The position numbers and the translations under genes are program-made. A DNA stretch of 5,872 nucleotides from Solirubrobacterales bacterium 70-9 (lineage in GTDB: Bacteria; Actinomycetota; Thermoleophilia; Solirubrobacterales; 70-9), in contig MKSH01000035.1 in the NCBI GenBank assembly GCA_001898095.1, forward strand, positions 1-5,872, given 5' to 3'. Each line of letters begins with the position of its first letter. Position 1 is the stretch's first letter. The notes under the pieces are model-generated. The model was not told the DNA's origin and searched no databases. It was given only the letters and a program-made list of their open reading frames with translations. This document shows, one piece after another, positions 1 through 5,645 of this stretch.

Positions 1-838
1 CGCGGACGACCGGCCCGGGGACCTTGGGCGCCGACCCGGCCGGGGTGAGCGCCGCCCAGGGCGCCGCGACCTTGATCACGACGGTGCCGTGGTCGAGCCC
101 GATCGTCTGCGTGCCGGGGGTCTTCGGCGCGGTGTAGGTGACTTCGTCGGCACCGAGCTGCGCCGTCCCGGCACTGGCTCCGGCGGTGACGCTCCAGCGC
201 ACCTTCTTGTCGCAGGCGGGCAGCGGGATCTTGGTCTGGCCGCCGGGCTGGACCTGGACCACCGGGAAGGAGGCACAGAAGGGCTGCACGCCCTTGCCCG
301 CGTGGGCCGCGTTCGAACCGCCCGCCGGCAGCGGGACGATCCGCCGCGGGATCCGCTTCGACTTGATGTCGGCCTTGCCGTCGCCGTCGATGTCGATCCC
401 GCCCTGGGCTTCGACCGTGACCGTCGGCCCCCTCCCTTCGGCCCATGCCTTCTTCAGCCCCGCGACGATCTTCGGCTTCAGGTCGATCTCGTGGACGAAG
501 GTGAAGGCGCGCCGGCGCTCGGGCGCCCGCGGCGGCCCGGAGCTGAGCCGGGCGCCACCGGCCTGGGTGAGCGCCACCGTGCCGGGCTTCATCGTGAAGC
601 GGGCGACGAAGCGCATCGCCCGCCCGGTCGCCTCGATCGGGTAACGGACGCCGATCAGCAGGGCCGGGCGCCCGTCCGCGGTCCGCGCCGGCTCGACCCG
701 GCCGATGCTCACGTTCGCCGGCGGACGGAGGGGCTTCCGCGGCTTGTGGGTCGCGGCGCCGGCGCTCGCGGCCCCGAGGCAGAGCAGCGCGAGCGCGCCG
801 AGCAGGACGGCGAGGGCGATCTTCCGCGGCGACTTCAC
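1..838 (-). CDS. Exported protein of unknown function (3' end outside window)
   Basis: I do not recognise the family. The visible 279 residues begin MKSPRKIALAVLLGALALLC, a classic signal peptide: a basic N-terminus, a hydrophobic core at about residues 7-24, and an Ala-rich cleavage zone at about 24-30. There is no proper lipobox around Cys20, so a lipoprotein is unlikely. The mature part is rich in basic residues, Pro and Gly. It carries an acidic loop DIDGDGKAD (149-157) that resembles the calcium-binding DxDxDG loops of dockerin or thrombospondin type 3 repeats. Two Cys lie in the region after residue 185, which also has a beta-rich, Ig-like look ending in TIGLDHGTVVIKV. The start is GTG at 838. 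No Shine-Dalgarno sequence precedes it, but a promoter-like sequence ends seven bases upstream, consistent with a leaderless transcript. The function is inferred only as extracytoplasmic, perhaps cell-surface. Confidence 0.72.
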   Translation of the reverse strand, partial: MKSPRKIALAVLLGALALLCLGAASAGAATHKPRKPLRPPANVSIGRVEPARTADGRPALLIGVRYPIEATGRAMRFVARFTMKPGTVALTQAGGARLSSGPPRAPERRRAFTFVHEIDLKPKIVAGLKKAWAEGRGPTVTVEAQGGIDIDGDGKADIKSKRIPRRIVPLPAGGSNAAHAGKGVQPFCASFPVVQVQPGGQTKIPLPACDKKVRWSVTAGASAGTAQLGADEVTYTAPKTPGTQTIGLDHGTVVIKVAAPWAALTPAGSAPKVPGPVVR

Positions 839-845
839 GGCCGAG

Positions 846-874
846 AACCTAGCGCCGCGGGGCGCGCCCGTCGA
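846..874 (-). promoter_or_regulatory. Candidate leaderless promoter of the exported-protein gene
   Basis: Read on the minus strand, TCGACG (874-869) and TAGGTT (851-846) are separated by exactly 17 bases. TCGACG matches TTGACA at 4 of 6 positions, and TAGGTT fits TANNNT. Seven bases separate the -10 from the GTG at 838, so transcription would begin at or next to the start codon. This would explain the missing Shine-Dalgarno sequence. It is inferred from pattern alone. Confidence 0.4.
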
Positions 875-882
875 GCCCGCGG
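855..882 (-). terminator. Hairpin after the deacetylase gene, possible terminator
   Basis: CCGCGGG (855-861) and CCCGCGG (876-882) form a perfect 7-bp stem with a 14-base loop. It starts six bases after the deacetylase stop codon. There is no U-tract, as is common for actinobacterial terminators. It overlaps the candidate -35 of the next gene, and in such GC-rich DNA it could be fortuitous. Confidence 0.3.
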
Positions 883-887
883 CCCGC

Positions 888-1907
<1,020 letters not shown>

Positions 1908-1920
1908 CCGGTGAAAGGTT

Positions 1921-1939
1921 GAGCGGTCGCGCGCCGCTC
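1921..1939 (-). terminator. Intercistronic hairpin after the sigma factor gene
   Basis: GAGCGG (1921-1926) and CCGCTC (1934-1939) form a 6-bp stem with a 7-base loop directly after the sigma factor TGA. On the minus strand it is followed by AACCTTT. It could be a weak terminator or an mRNA-processing boundary between the sigma factor and deacetylase genes. The deacetylase start lies only 13 bases beyond it, so it may also affect translation. Confidence 0.3.
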
Positions 1940-1940
1940 G

Positions 1941-3169
1941 TCAAGCGCCGCCGGCGGCGAGGCGCGCGGCGCGGCGGGTGAGGTAGCGCTGCTCGGGCAG
2001 GCTCGCGGTCAGCTCGGCGGCGCGGCTGTACTCGGCGTGGGCGCCGCTCGCGTCCCCCGCCAGCTCCAGCAGGTGGGCGCGGACGGCGTGGACCCGGTGG
2101 TGGCCTTCGAGCCGCGGCTCGACCTCCTCGAGCAGCGCCAGCCCGGCCTCCGGGCCCTCGGCCATCGCCGCCGCGACGGCCCGGTTCAGCGCCACCATCG
2201 GCCCCGGCGCCACCGCTTCGAGCAGCCCGTAGAGGGCGAGGATCTCGGCCCAGTCGGTGTCGGCGGCGCGCGGCGCCCGGTCGTGGGCGGCGGCGATCGC
2301 GGCCTGCAGCTGGTAGGGCCCGACGGCGCCCTTGGCGATCTCCTCGGCGAGCATCGCGCTGCCCTCGGCGATCGCCGCCGCGTCCCACAGCGAGCGGTCC
2401 TGCTCGTCGAGCGGCACCAGTTCGCCGTGCTCGTCGGTGCGCGCATCGCGGCGCGCGTCGGTCAGCAGCATCAGCGCCAGCAGGCCGCCGACCTCGGGCT
2501 CGTCGGGGAGCGCCAGGCGGGCGATGCGGGTGAGGCGGATCGCCTCGCCGGAGAGCTCGGTGCGGGCGAGGTCGGGACCTTCGCTGGCCGCGTAGCCCTC
2601 GTTGAAGATCAGGTAGAGGACGCCGAGCGCGTTCCGCAACCGCTCCGCCCGTTCGGCCGGCGCCGGCAGCCCGAACGGCTCCTCGGCCGCGGCGACGCCT
2701 TCTTCGCGCGGGCGATCCGCCGGCCCATCGTCGTCTCCGGGACGAGGAAGGCGGCGGCGATCTCGGCGGTGGTGAGGCCGCCGACGGCGCGCAGGGGGAG
2801 GGCGATCGCCGAGGCGGGCGAGAGCTCCGGCCGGCAGCACATGAAGATCAGCGCCAGGGTGTCGTCGGCCTCGGCGGTCGGGCCGGGCTCCGGTTCGGCG
2901 GCGAGCCGATCCTCGCGGTCGCGCCGCGCGGAGTCGGCGCGGATCCGGTCGGTCATCCGTCGCGAAGCGACCGCGATCAGCCAGCCGACCGGGTTCGCCG
3001 GCGTGCCTTCCGCGGGCCACTGCCGGGACGCGTCGATCATCGCCTCCTGGACCGCGTCCTCGGAATCGGCGAAGTCGCCGAAGCGCCGCACCACGGCGGC
3101 CAGGACCCGCGGCGCGCTCTCGCGCAGCAGGTCCTCGACATCGCGGCGCCGGCGCCGGGCGGGGGTCAC
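1941..3169 (-). CDS. ECF42-type sigma factor with TPR-like C-terminal domain, frameshifted
   Basis: This RNA polymerase sigma factor is split over two frames. Part one (3169-2699, 157 codons) holds sigma2 (about residues 13-85, with the DFADSEDAVQEA and NPVGWLIAVASRRMTDRIR segments) and sigma4 (about 104-157, with the helix-turn-helix GGLTTAEIAAAFLVPETTM). Part two (2699-1941, 252 residues) continues in another frame with the DUF6596-type segment containing GVLYLIFNEGYAASEG and helical TPR-like repeats. Joined, it is about 409 aa, normal for ECF42. One missing G after the AAG at 2701-2699 (AAGG for AAGGG) restores the expected spacing around RIARAKK-GVAAAEEPFGLP. As written, translation would stop at 2609 and give a 186-aa sigma lacking the C-terminal domain. 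The GTG start at 3169 lies two bases after the DGPF-protein stop, implying translational coupling. The break may be a sequencing error or a genuine mutation. Confidence 0.9.
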
Positions 3170-3171
3170 GC

Positions 3172-3564
3172 TCAGGGCTCGATCGGGGCCATCACCTCGC
3201 GGACCTCGATCTGCTGGCGCAGCGGCACGCCGTCGGGGCCGGGCCCTTCGGAGGCCTGCGCGGCGATCTCGACCGCCCGCTCGGTCGACTCGACGTCGAC
3301 CATCCGCCAGCCCGCCAGCAGCTCCTTCGACTCGGCGAAGGGCCCGTCGGTGACGGCCGGGGCGCCGTCGGTGGCGAGCACGAACTTCGCCAGGTCGGGA
3401 CCGGTCAGCGCCTGCGCTTCGACCAGCTCGCCGCGCTCGCGCAGCTCCGCGTTCAGGTCTTTCTGGAACTGGATGTGCGCTTGCGCGTCCTCCGGCTTCC
3501 ACTCGGTGATCGGCGGCACGTCGCCGACGACCCGGCCATAGTGCTGCAGCAGTACGAACTTCAT
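3172..3564 (-). CDS. YCII/DGPF-domain protein, partner of ECF42 sigma factor
   Basis: This 130-aa protein begins MKFVLLQHYGRV and carries the family signature VTDGPFAESKELLAGWRMVDVES, with DGPF at residues 73-76. These small cytoplasmic ferredoxin-fold proteins are conserved neighbours and regulatory targets of ECF42 sigma factors; their biochemical activity is unknown. The start at 3564 is chosen because GAGGAGG sits 8 bases upstream (3579-3573) and because homologues begin with this MKF/MKY-type strand. A longer in-frame reading from 3648 would place its first codon inside the candidate -35 element, so it is rejected. The stop is two bases from the sigma factor start, and the two genes almost certainly form one operon transcribed from the promoter at 3647-3621. 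Confidence 0.93.
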   Translation of the reverse strand: MKFVLLQHYGRVVGDVPPITEWKPEDAQAHIQFQKDLNAELRERGELVEAQALTGPDLAKFVLATDGAPAVTDGPFAESKELLAGWRMVDVESTERAVEIAAQASEGPGPDGVPLRQQIEVREVMAPIEP

Positions 3565-3572
3565 CTCAAGTA

Positions 3573-3579
3573 CCTCCTC
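3573..3579 (-). promoter_or_regulatory. Ribosome binding site of the DGPF-protein gene
   Basis: GAGGAGG on the minus strand lies 8 bases before the ATG at 3564. It decides the start against the longer in-frame alternative at 3648. Confidence 0.85.
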
Positions 3580-3620
3580 GTTCACGGCGACCACGCTTTC
3601 TCCGGTGCCTTTACGAGTGT

Positions 3621-3647
3621 GTCGGAGCCGGCACCCCGAATGCGACA
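3621..3647 (-). promoter_or_regulatory. Candidate ECF42-dependent promoter (autoregulation)
   Basis: On the minus strand TGTCGC (3647-3642) and CGAC (3624-3621) are separated by 17 bases. As I recall the published work in Streptomyces venezuelae, the ECF42 target motif is TGTCGA in the -35 and CGA(T/C) in the -10, so this differs by one base. The predicted start, about 7 bases downstream, leaves a leader of roughly 50 nt before the ATG at 3564. The site stands alone between the acetyltransferase stop (3657) and the DGPF gene, where an autoregulated ECF42 promoter is expected. Confidence 0.6.
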
Positions 3648-3656
3648 TCGGCCGCG

Positions 3657-3974
3657 CTAAAGATCGAAATTGGCTCTGTAGGCGGCCGGGACGAGGTCGC
3701 TGTACTCGGGATGGCGCTTCATCCAGCCGATGACGAAGGGGCAGAAGGGGAGCACTTCGAGGCCTTTGGCGCGGGCCTGCTCGAGCGCGAAGCGAGCGAG
3801 GCGGCTGCCGACCCCGTGCCCTTCGAAGCGTTCGTCGACCTCGGTGTGGATCAGGGCGAGGAGGCCGGGGCGGAGCCCGTAGACGATGAACCCGGCGGGC
3901 TCGCCGTCGACGGCGGCGACGAAGCGGTCGCGCTCCGGCGCGTCGCTGACGACGACCTGCGCGTCAGCGGGCAC
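3657..3974 (-). CDS. Small GNAT-family N-acetyltransferase (COG2388/YjdJ-like)
   Basis: This 105-aa protein matches the compact one-domain GNAT group related to YjdJ. It has paired strands FVAAVDGEPAGFIVYG (18-33), a core strand LALIHTEVDERFEGHG (39-54), the acetyl-CoA pyrophosphate loop EGHGVGSRLA (51-60), and the family's CPFVIGWMKRHPEY tail (78-91) with Cys78. The usual Arg/Gln at the start of the loop is Glu, which is common in this subgroup. It should transfer acetyl from acetyl-CoA to an amine in the cytoplasm; the acceptor is unknown. The GTG start at 3974 has a good GGGAGG six bases upstream and overlaps the end of paiB by 11 bases, so the two are co-translated. It is much shorter than PaiA (about 170 aa) and is not its orthologue, although it occupies the equivalent place. 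Confidence 0.9.
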   Translation of the reverse strand: MPADAQVVVSDAPERDRFVAAVDGEPAGFIVYGLRPGLLALIHTEVDERFEGHGVGSRLARFALEQARAKGLEVLPFCPFVIGWMKRHPEYSDLVPAAYRANFDL

Positions 3975-4587
3975 GTTCGGCCTCCCACTCGCGCTCCATC
4001 TCCGCCGCCAGCTCGGGGTGGCCGTAGGGGCCGGGCTCGCGCAGCTTGGCGATCACCTGGCCACGGCTGAGGTCGTCCTTGTCCTGGCTCAGCTTGCGCT
4101 TGCAGACGAAGCGGGTCACCGGGATCCGCAGCCCGACCGTCCCCTTGGCGATCTCGCGGCCCCACTCCTGGTTGAGGTAGCGCGGCTCCTCGACGGCGCG
4201 CTCGAAGCGCTCGACCAACCGCGTCAGCGTCGCCAGGTTCTCCTCCGGGCCGACCACCTCGGGCACCCCATACAGATGGGCGACGCTGAAGTTCCAGGTC
4301 GGCGCTTCGGTCGCGCCGGGCGCGTACCAGCTCGGCGACACGTAGCCGTGGCGGCCCTGGACGATCACCATCACCTCGCGGTCGCCGAAGCCGTGCACCT
4401 GCTCGTCGGGCCTGCCGACGTGGGTCAGCAGCGCCAGCTCGTCGCTGTCTTCATCGAGGAGGACGGGGTAGTGAGAGGCCACCAGCTCGCCTTCGTTGGA
4501 GCTGACGATCGTGGCCCACGGGTTCTCGCGGACGAGATCGCGGACGGCATCGGGGTCGGTGGTGGCGTGGGCGGGGTTGTGGCGCAT
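3964..4587 (-). CDS. paiB: PaiB-like FMN-binding transcriptional regulator
   Basis: This 207-aa protein has the usual PaiB length. Its split-barrel flavin-binding fold contains the family features NPWATIVSSNEGELVASHYP (22-41), a GRHGYVSPSWY segment near residue 80, APTWNFSVAHLYG near 97, and a C-terminal region with REIAKGTVGLRIPVTRF. In Bacillus subtilis PaiB is paired with the GNAT PaiA, and the locus was described as a negative regulator of sporulation and protease genes; many homologues are annotated only by fold. Here it overlaps a different small GNAT gene. The ATG at 4587 has no Shine-Dalgarno. Either transcription starts at the ATG (CACAAT lies 6 bases before it, without a good -35), or expression depends on the upstream mini-gene and hairpin. 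The direct DNA target is unknown. Confidence 0.9.
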   Translation of the reverse strand: MRHNPAHATTDPDAVRDLVRENPWATIVSSNEGELVASHYPVLLDEDSDELALLTHVGRPDEQVHGFGDREVMVIVQGRHGYVSPSWYAPGATEAPTWNFSVAHLYGVPEVVGPEENLATLTRLVERFERAVEEPRYLNQEWGREIAKGTVGLRIPVTRFVCKRKLSQDKDDLSRGQVIAKLREPGPYGHPELAAEMEREWEAERAR

Positions 4588-4607
4588 CGACCGATTGTGG
4601 CCGATGC

Positions 4608-4636
4608 GGGGCCGGTCCCCAGGCGAGACCGGCCCC
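4608..4636 (-). terminator. Perfect 10-bp GC hairpin between mini-gene and paiB
   Basis: GGGGCCGGTC (4608-4617) and GACCGGCCCC (4627-4636) are exact reverse complements around a 9-base loop. The hairpin begins 17 bases after the stop of the 18-codon ORF and ends 20 bases before the paiB ATG. No U-tract follows on the minus strand, so it would be an actinobacterial I-shaped terminator, or an attenuator for paiB. On the plus strand a TTTT lies nearby (4645-4648), but no plus-strand gene ends here. Confidence 0.65.
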
Positions 4637-4653
4637 GACGAAGCTTTTGGCCG

Positions 4654-4710
4654 TCAGGCGGCCTTGGTCAGCGAAGCCGACGGCGCGACGTGCACGGTCT
4701 CGATCTTCAT
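4654..4710 (-). CDS. 18-aa mini-gene (leader peptide or small peptide)
   Basis: The product is MKIETVHVAPSASLTKAA, which I do not recognise. The support is translational. AAGGGGGTGA (4726-4717) lies six bases before the ATG, one base different from AAGGAGGTGA, the full complement of the 16S anti-Shine-Dalgarno, and that difference still allows a G-U pair. The ORF is followed after 17 bases by a perfect 10-bp hairpin, and preceded by an intergenic region with operator-like repeats shared with a divergent regulator. There is no signal peptide, Cys, aromatic residue or run of one amino acid, so an amino-acid-sensing leader of the trp/his type or a thioether RiPP is not indicated. A GTG eight bases upstream opens a longer frame running into paiB, but it abuts the ribosome binding site and its product is low-complexity. 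Possible roles: leader peptide for paiB, signalling peptide, or small functional protein. Confidence 0.6.
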   Translation of the reverse strand: MKIETVHVAPSASLTKAA

Positions 4711-4716
4711 CCTTGC

Positions 4717-4726
4717 TCACCCCCTT
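4717..4726 (-). promoter_or_regulatory. Near-perfect extended ribosome binding site of the mini-gene
   Basis: AAGGGGGTGA matches nine of ten bases of the complete anti-Shine-Dalgarno complement, with six bases to the ATG at 4710. It is the most extended site I noted in this window, while the neighbouring paiB has none. It fixes the ATG rather than the GTG embedded within it. Confidence 0.7.
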
Positions 4727-4755
4727 GGCGGTTAGTGGTCCCTGGCTTTGACACC

Positions 4756-4823
4756 GCTGTGACCATCTGCACCGCTGAAACAGATTCCAGCAGTACATCG
4801 AGTTCCAGCAAAGACCGCTGGAA
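4756..4823. promoter_or_regulatory. Operator-like cluster of five GCTGGAA half-sites
   Basis: The divergent intergenic region (4711-4884) contains GCTGTGA (4756-4762), GCTGAAA (4774-4780), TTCCAGC (4785-4791), TTCCAGC (4803-4809) and GCTGGAA (4817-4823). Two inverted pairs result: GCTGAAA-4-TTCCAGC and TTCCAGC-7-GCTGGAA. The two same-direction pairs (4756/4774 and 4785/4803) are each offset by 18 bases. The context ACCGCTG occurs three times (4753, 4771, 4814). ArsR-like winged-helix dimers bind such imperfect palindromes, so the regulator at 4885 is the obvious candidate, controlling itself and the minus-strand mini-gene/paiB side. The rightmost half-site overlaps the regulator's presumptive -35. 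Confidence 0.55.
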
Positions 4824-4846
4824 TTGCTCAGAAAGTGCTCTACGAT
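4819..4846 (+). promoter_or_regulatory. Candidate promoter of the ArsR-like regulator gene
   Basis: TACGAT (4841-4846) fits the actinobacterial TANNNT -10. A weak -35, TGGAAT (4819-4824), lies 16 bases upstream and sits within a GCTGGAA half-site. Transcription would start near 4852, giving a leader of about 33 nt that contains AAGGAG. The assignment rests mainly on the -10 and its position. Confidence 0.4.
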
Positions 4847-4884
4847 CGAATGAGCTATCCCGCTTGAACGAAGGAGACCAACCG

Positions 4885-5487
4885 ATGCCCCCCGCCAGTA
4901 CCACCGCGTCCATGGAGACGACGCTTGCCGCGATCGTCGCCCACCCCACCCGGGCACGGTGCTTCGTGATCCTCACTGAACGGACTGCGAGCCCCGTCGA
5001 AATCGCCCAGGAGATCGGCAAAGACGTGGGGCACGTCGGCTACCACGTGCGGAAACTGCTGGCGCTCGACCTGATCGAGTTGGTCGACGAGCGCCCCGTG
5101 CGCGGCGCCGTTGAGCACTTCTACCGAGCGATCGAGCGGGCCGTGGTCACCGAGGGGGAATTTGCCCAGCAGAGCGTCGAGGAACGTGAGGTCTTCACCC
5201 GCTACACGCTGCAGTTGATGGTGGCCGACGCCGCCCGCGCGATGGACGAGCACACCTTCGACGCCCGCGCGAATCGGGTCGCGACCCGCATGCCGATGCT
5301 GGTCGACGAGGAGGGATTCCAGGAACTGAGCGCGCTGCACACCGAAGTGCTCGAGCGTCACATGGAGATCCAGGCCCGCAGCGCCGAACGGATGACCAAG
5401 TCGGGCGAGGAGGGCATCCCGACCTCAGCTTCCTCGTTGTTCTTCGAGGTCCCTACCCGCCGCCGTCGCCTCAACGACGAGTCCTGA
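4885..5487 (+). CDS. ArsR-like winged-helix transcriptional regulator
   Basis: This 200-aa protein has an N-terminal winged helix at about residues 11-85. Its parts are LAAIVAHPTRARCFVILTE (helix 1/2 with the HPTR signature), ASPVEIAQEIGKDVGHVGYHVRKLLALDLIELV (helix-turn-helix, recognition helix about 47-60), and a wing around ERPVRGAVEHFYRA (69-82). The remaining 115 residues are charged, mostly helical, and suited to dimerisation or ligand sensing. No metal-binding ELCVCD-type motif is present; Cys26 is the only cysteine I see in the DNA-binding domain. So metal sensing like classical ArsR is unlikely. The ATG at 4885 is preceded by AAGGAG at 8-base spacing; the same frame stays open far upstream but without coding character. 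It is transcribed away from the mini-gene and paiB across a region full of half-sites, implying autoregulation. The effector is unknown. Confidence 0.88.
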   Translation: MPPASTTASMETTLAAIVAHPTRARCFVILTERTASPVEIAQEIGKDVGHVGYHVRKLLALDLIELVDERPVRGAVEHFYRAIERAVVTEGEFAQQSVEEREVFTRYTLQLMVADAARAMDEHTFDARANRVATRMPMLVDEEGFQELSALHTEVLERHMEIQARSAERMTKSGEEGIPTSASSLFFEVPTRRRRLNDES

Positions 5488-5490
5488 CCC

Positions 5491-5516
5491 GGTCGCGCGC
5501 GGCGCGATCACGGTTT
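5491..5516 (+). terminator. Terminator-like hairpin after the regulator gene
   Basis: GGTCGCGC (5491-5498) pairs with GCGCGATC (5502-5509), including one G-U pair, around a 3-base loop. TTTT follows at 5513-5516. It begins four bases after the regulator stop codon, which is the expected place for an intrinsic terminator. The T-run is short and offset by three bases. Confidence 0.5.
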
Positions 5517-5629
5517 TCGGGGTTGGGGCGGCGCGGGGCCGCAGGGAAGTGACCGCTGGCCGGGAACTGTTCTGACGGCAAGAGACATTCATCCGTCTAT
5601 GAACCTTCCCGCCCACGCTCCGACCCGCC

Positions 5630-5635
5630 TACCAT
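5630..5635 (+). promoter_or_regulatory. Candidate -10 element of a leaderless gene
   Basis: TACCAT fits TANNNT and lies ten bases before the ATG at 5646, so transcription would start within a few bases of the start codon. No convincing -35 (TTCCCG at 18-base spacing) and no Shine-Dalgarno are present. A leaderless transcript is therefore the simplest explanation. Confidence 0.35.
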
Positions 5636-5645
5636 TTGTAGACCG

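Noticed and set aside
2037..3353. 438-codon plus-strand frame opposite the sigma factor
   Set aside because: Product is low-complexity Arg/Ala/Gly and antisense to recognisable sigma2/sigma4 and TPR-like sequence.
3565..3648. Longer N-terminus for the DGPF protein from ATG 3648
   Set aside because: The extra 28 residues lack family similarity, and the codon falls in the candidate -35; GAGGAGG points to 3564.
4748..4753. Exact TTGACA on the plus strand
   Set aside because: No TANNNT element lies 16-18 bases downstream, so it is not supported as a -35.
3886..4884. Upstream extension of the regulator frame
   Set aside because: The frame is open but runs antisense to paiB and the mini-gene. 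The ATG at 4885 has the ribosome binding site and the expected N-terminus.
4451..4957. Minus-strand frame through the mini-gene hairpin into paiB
   Set aside because: Arg/Pro-rich shadow; its GTG inside the ribosome binding site leaves no spacing.
5563..5571. GAACTGTTC palindrome as a LexA-type SOS box
   Set aside because: The actinobacterial SOS box needs GAAC and GTTC four bases apart; here they are one base apart.
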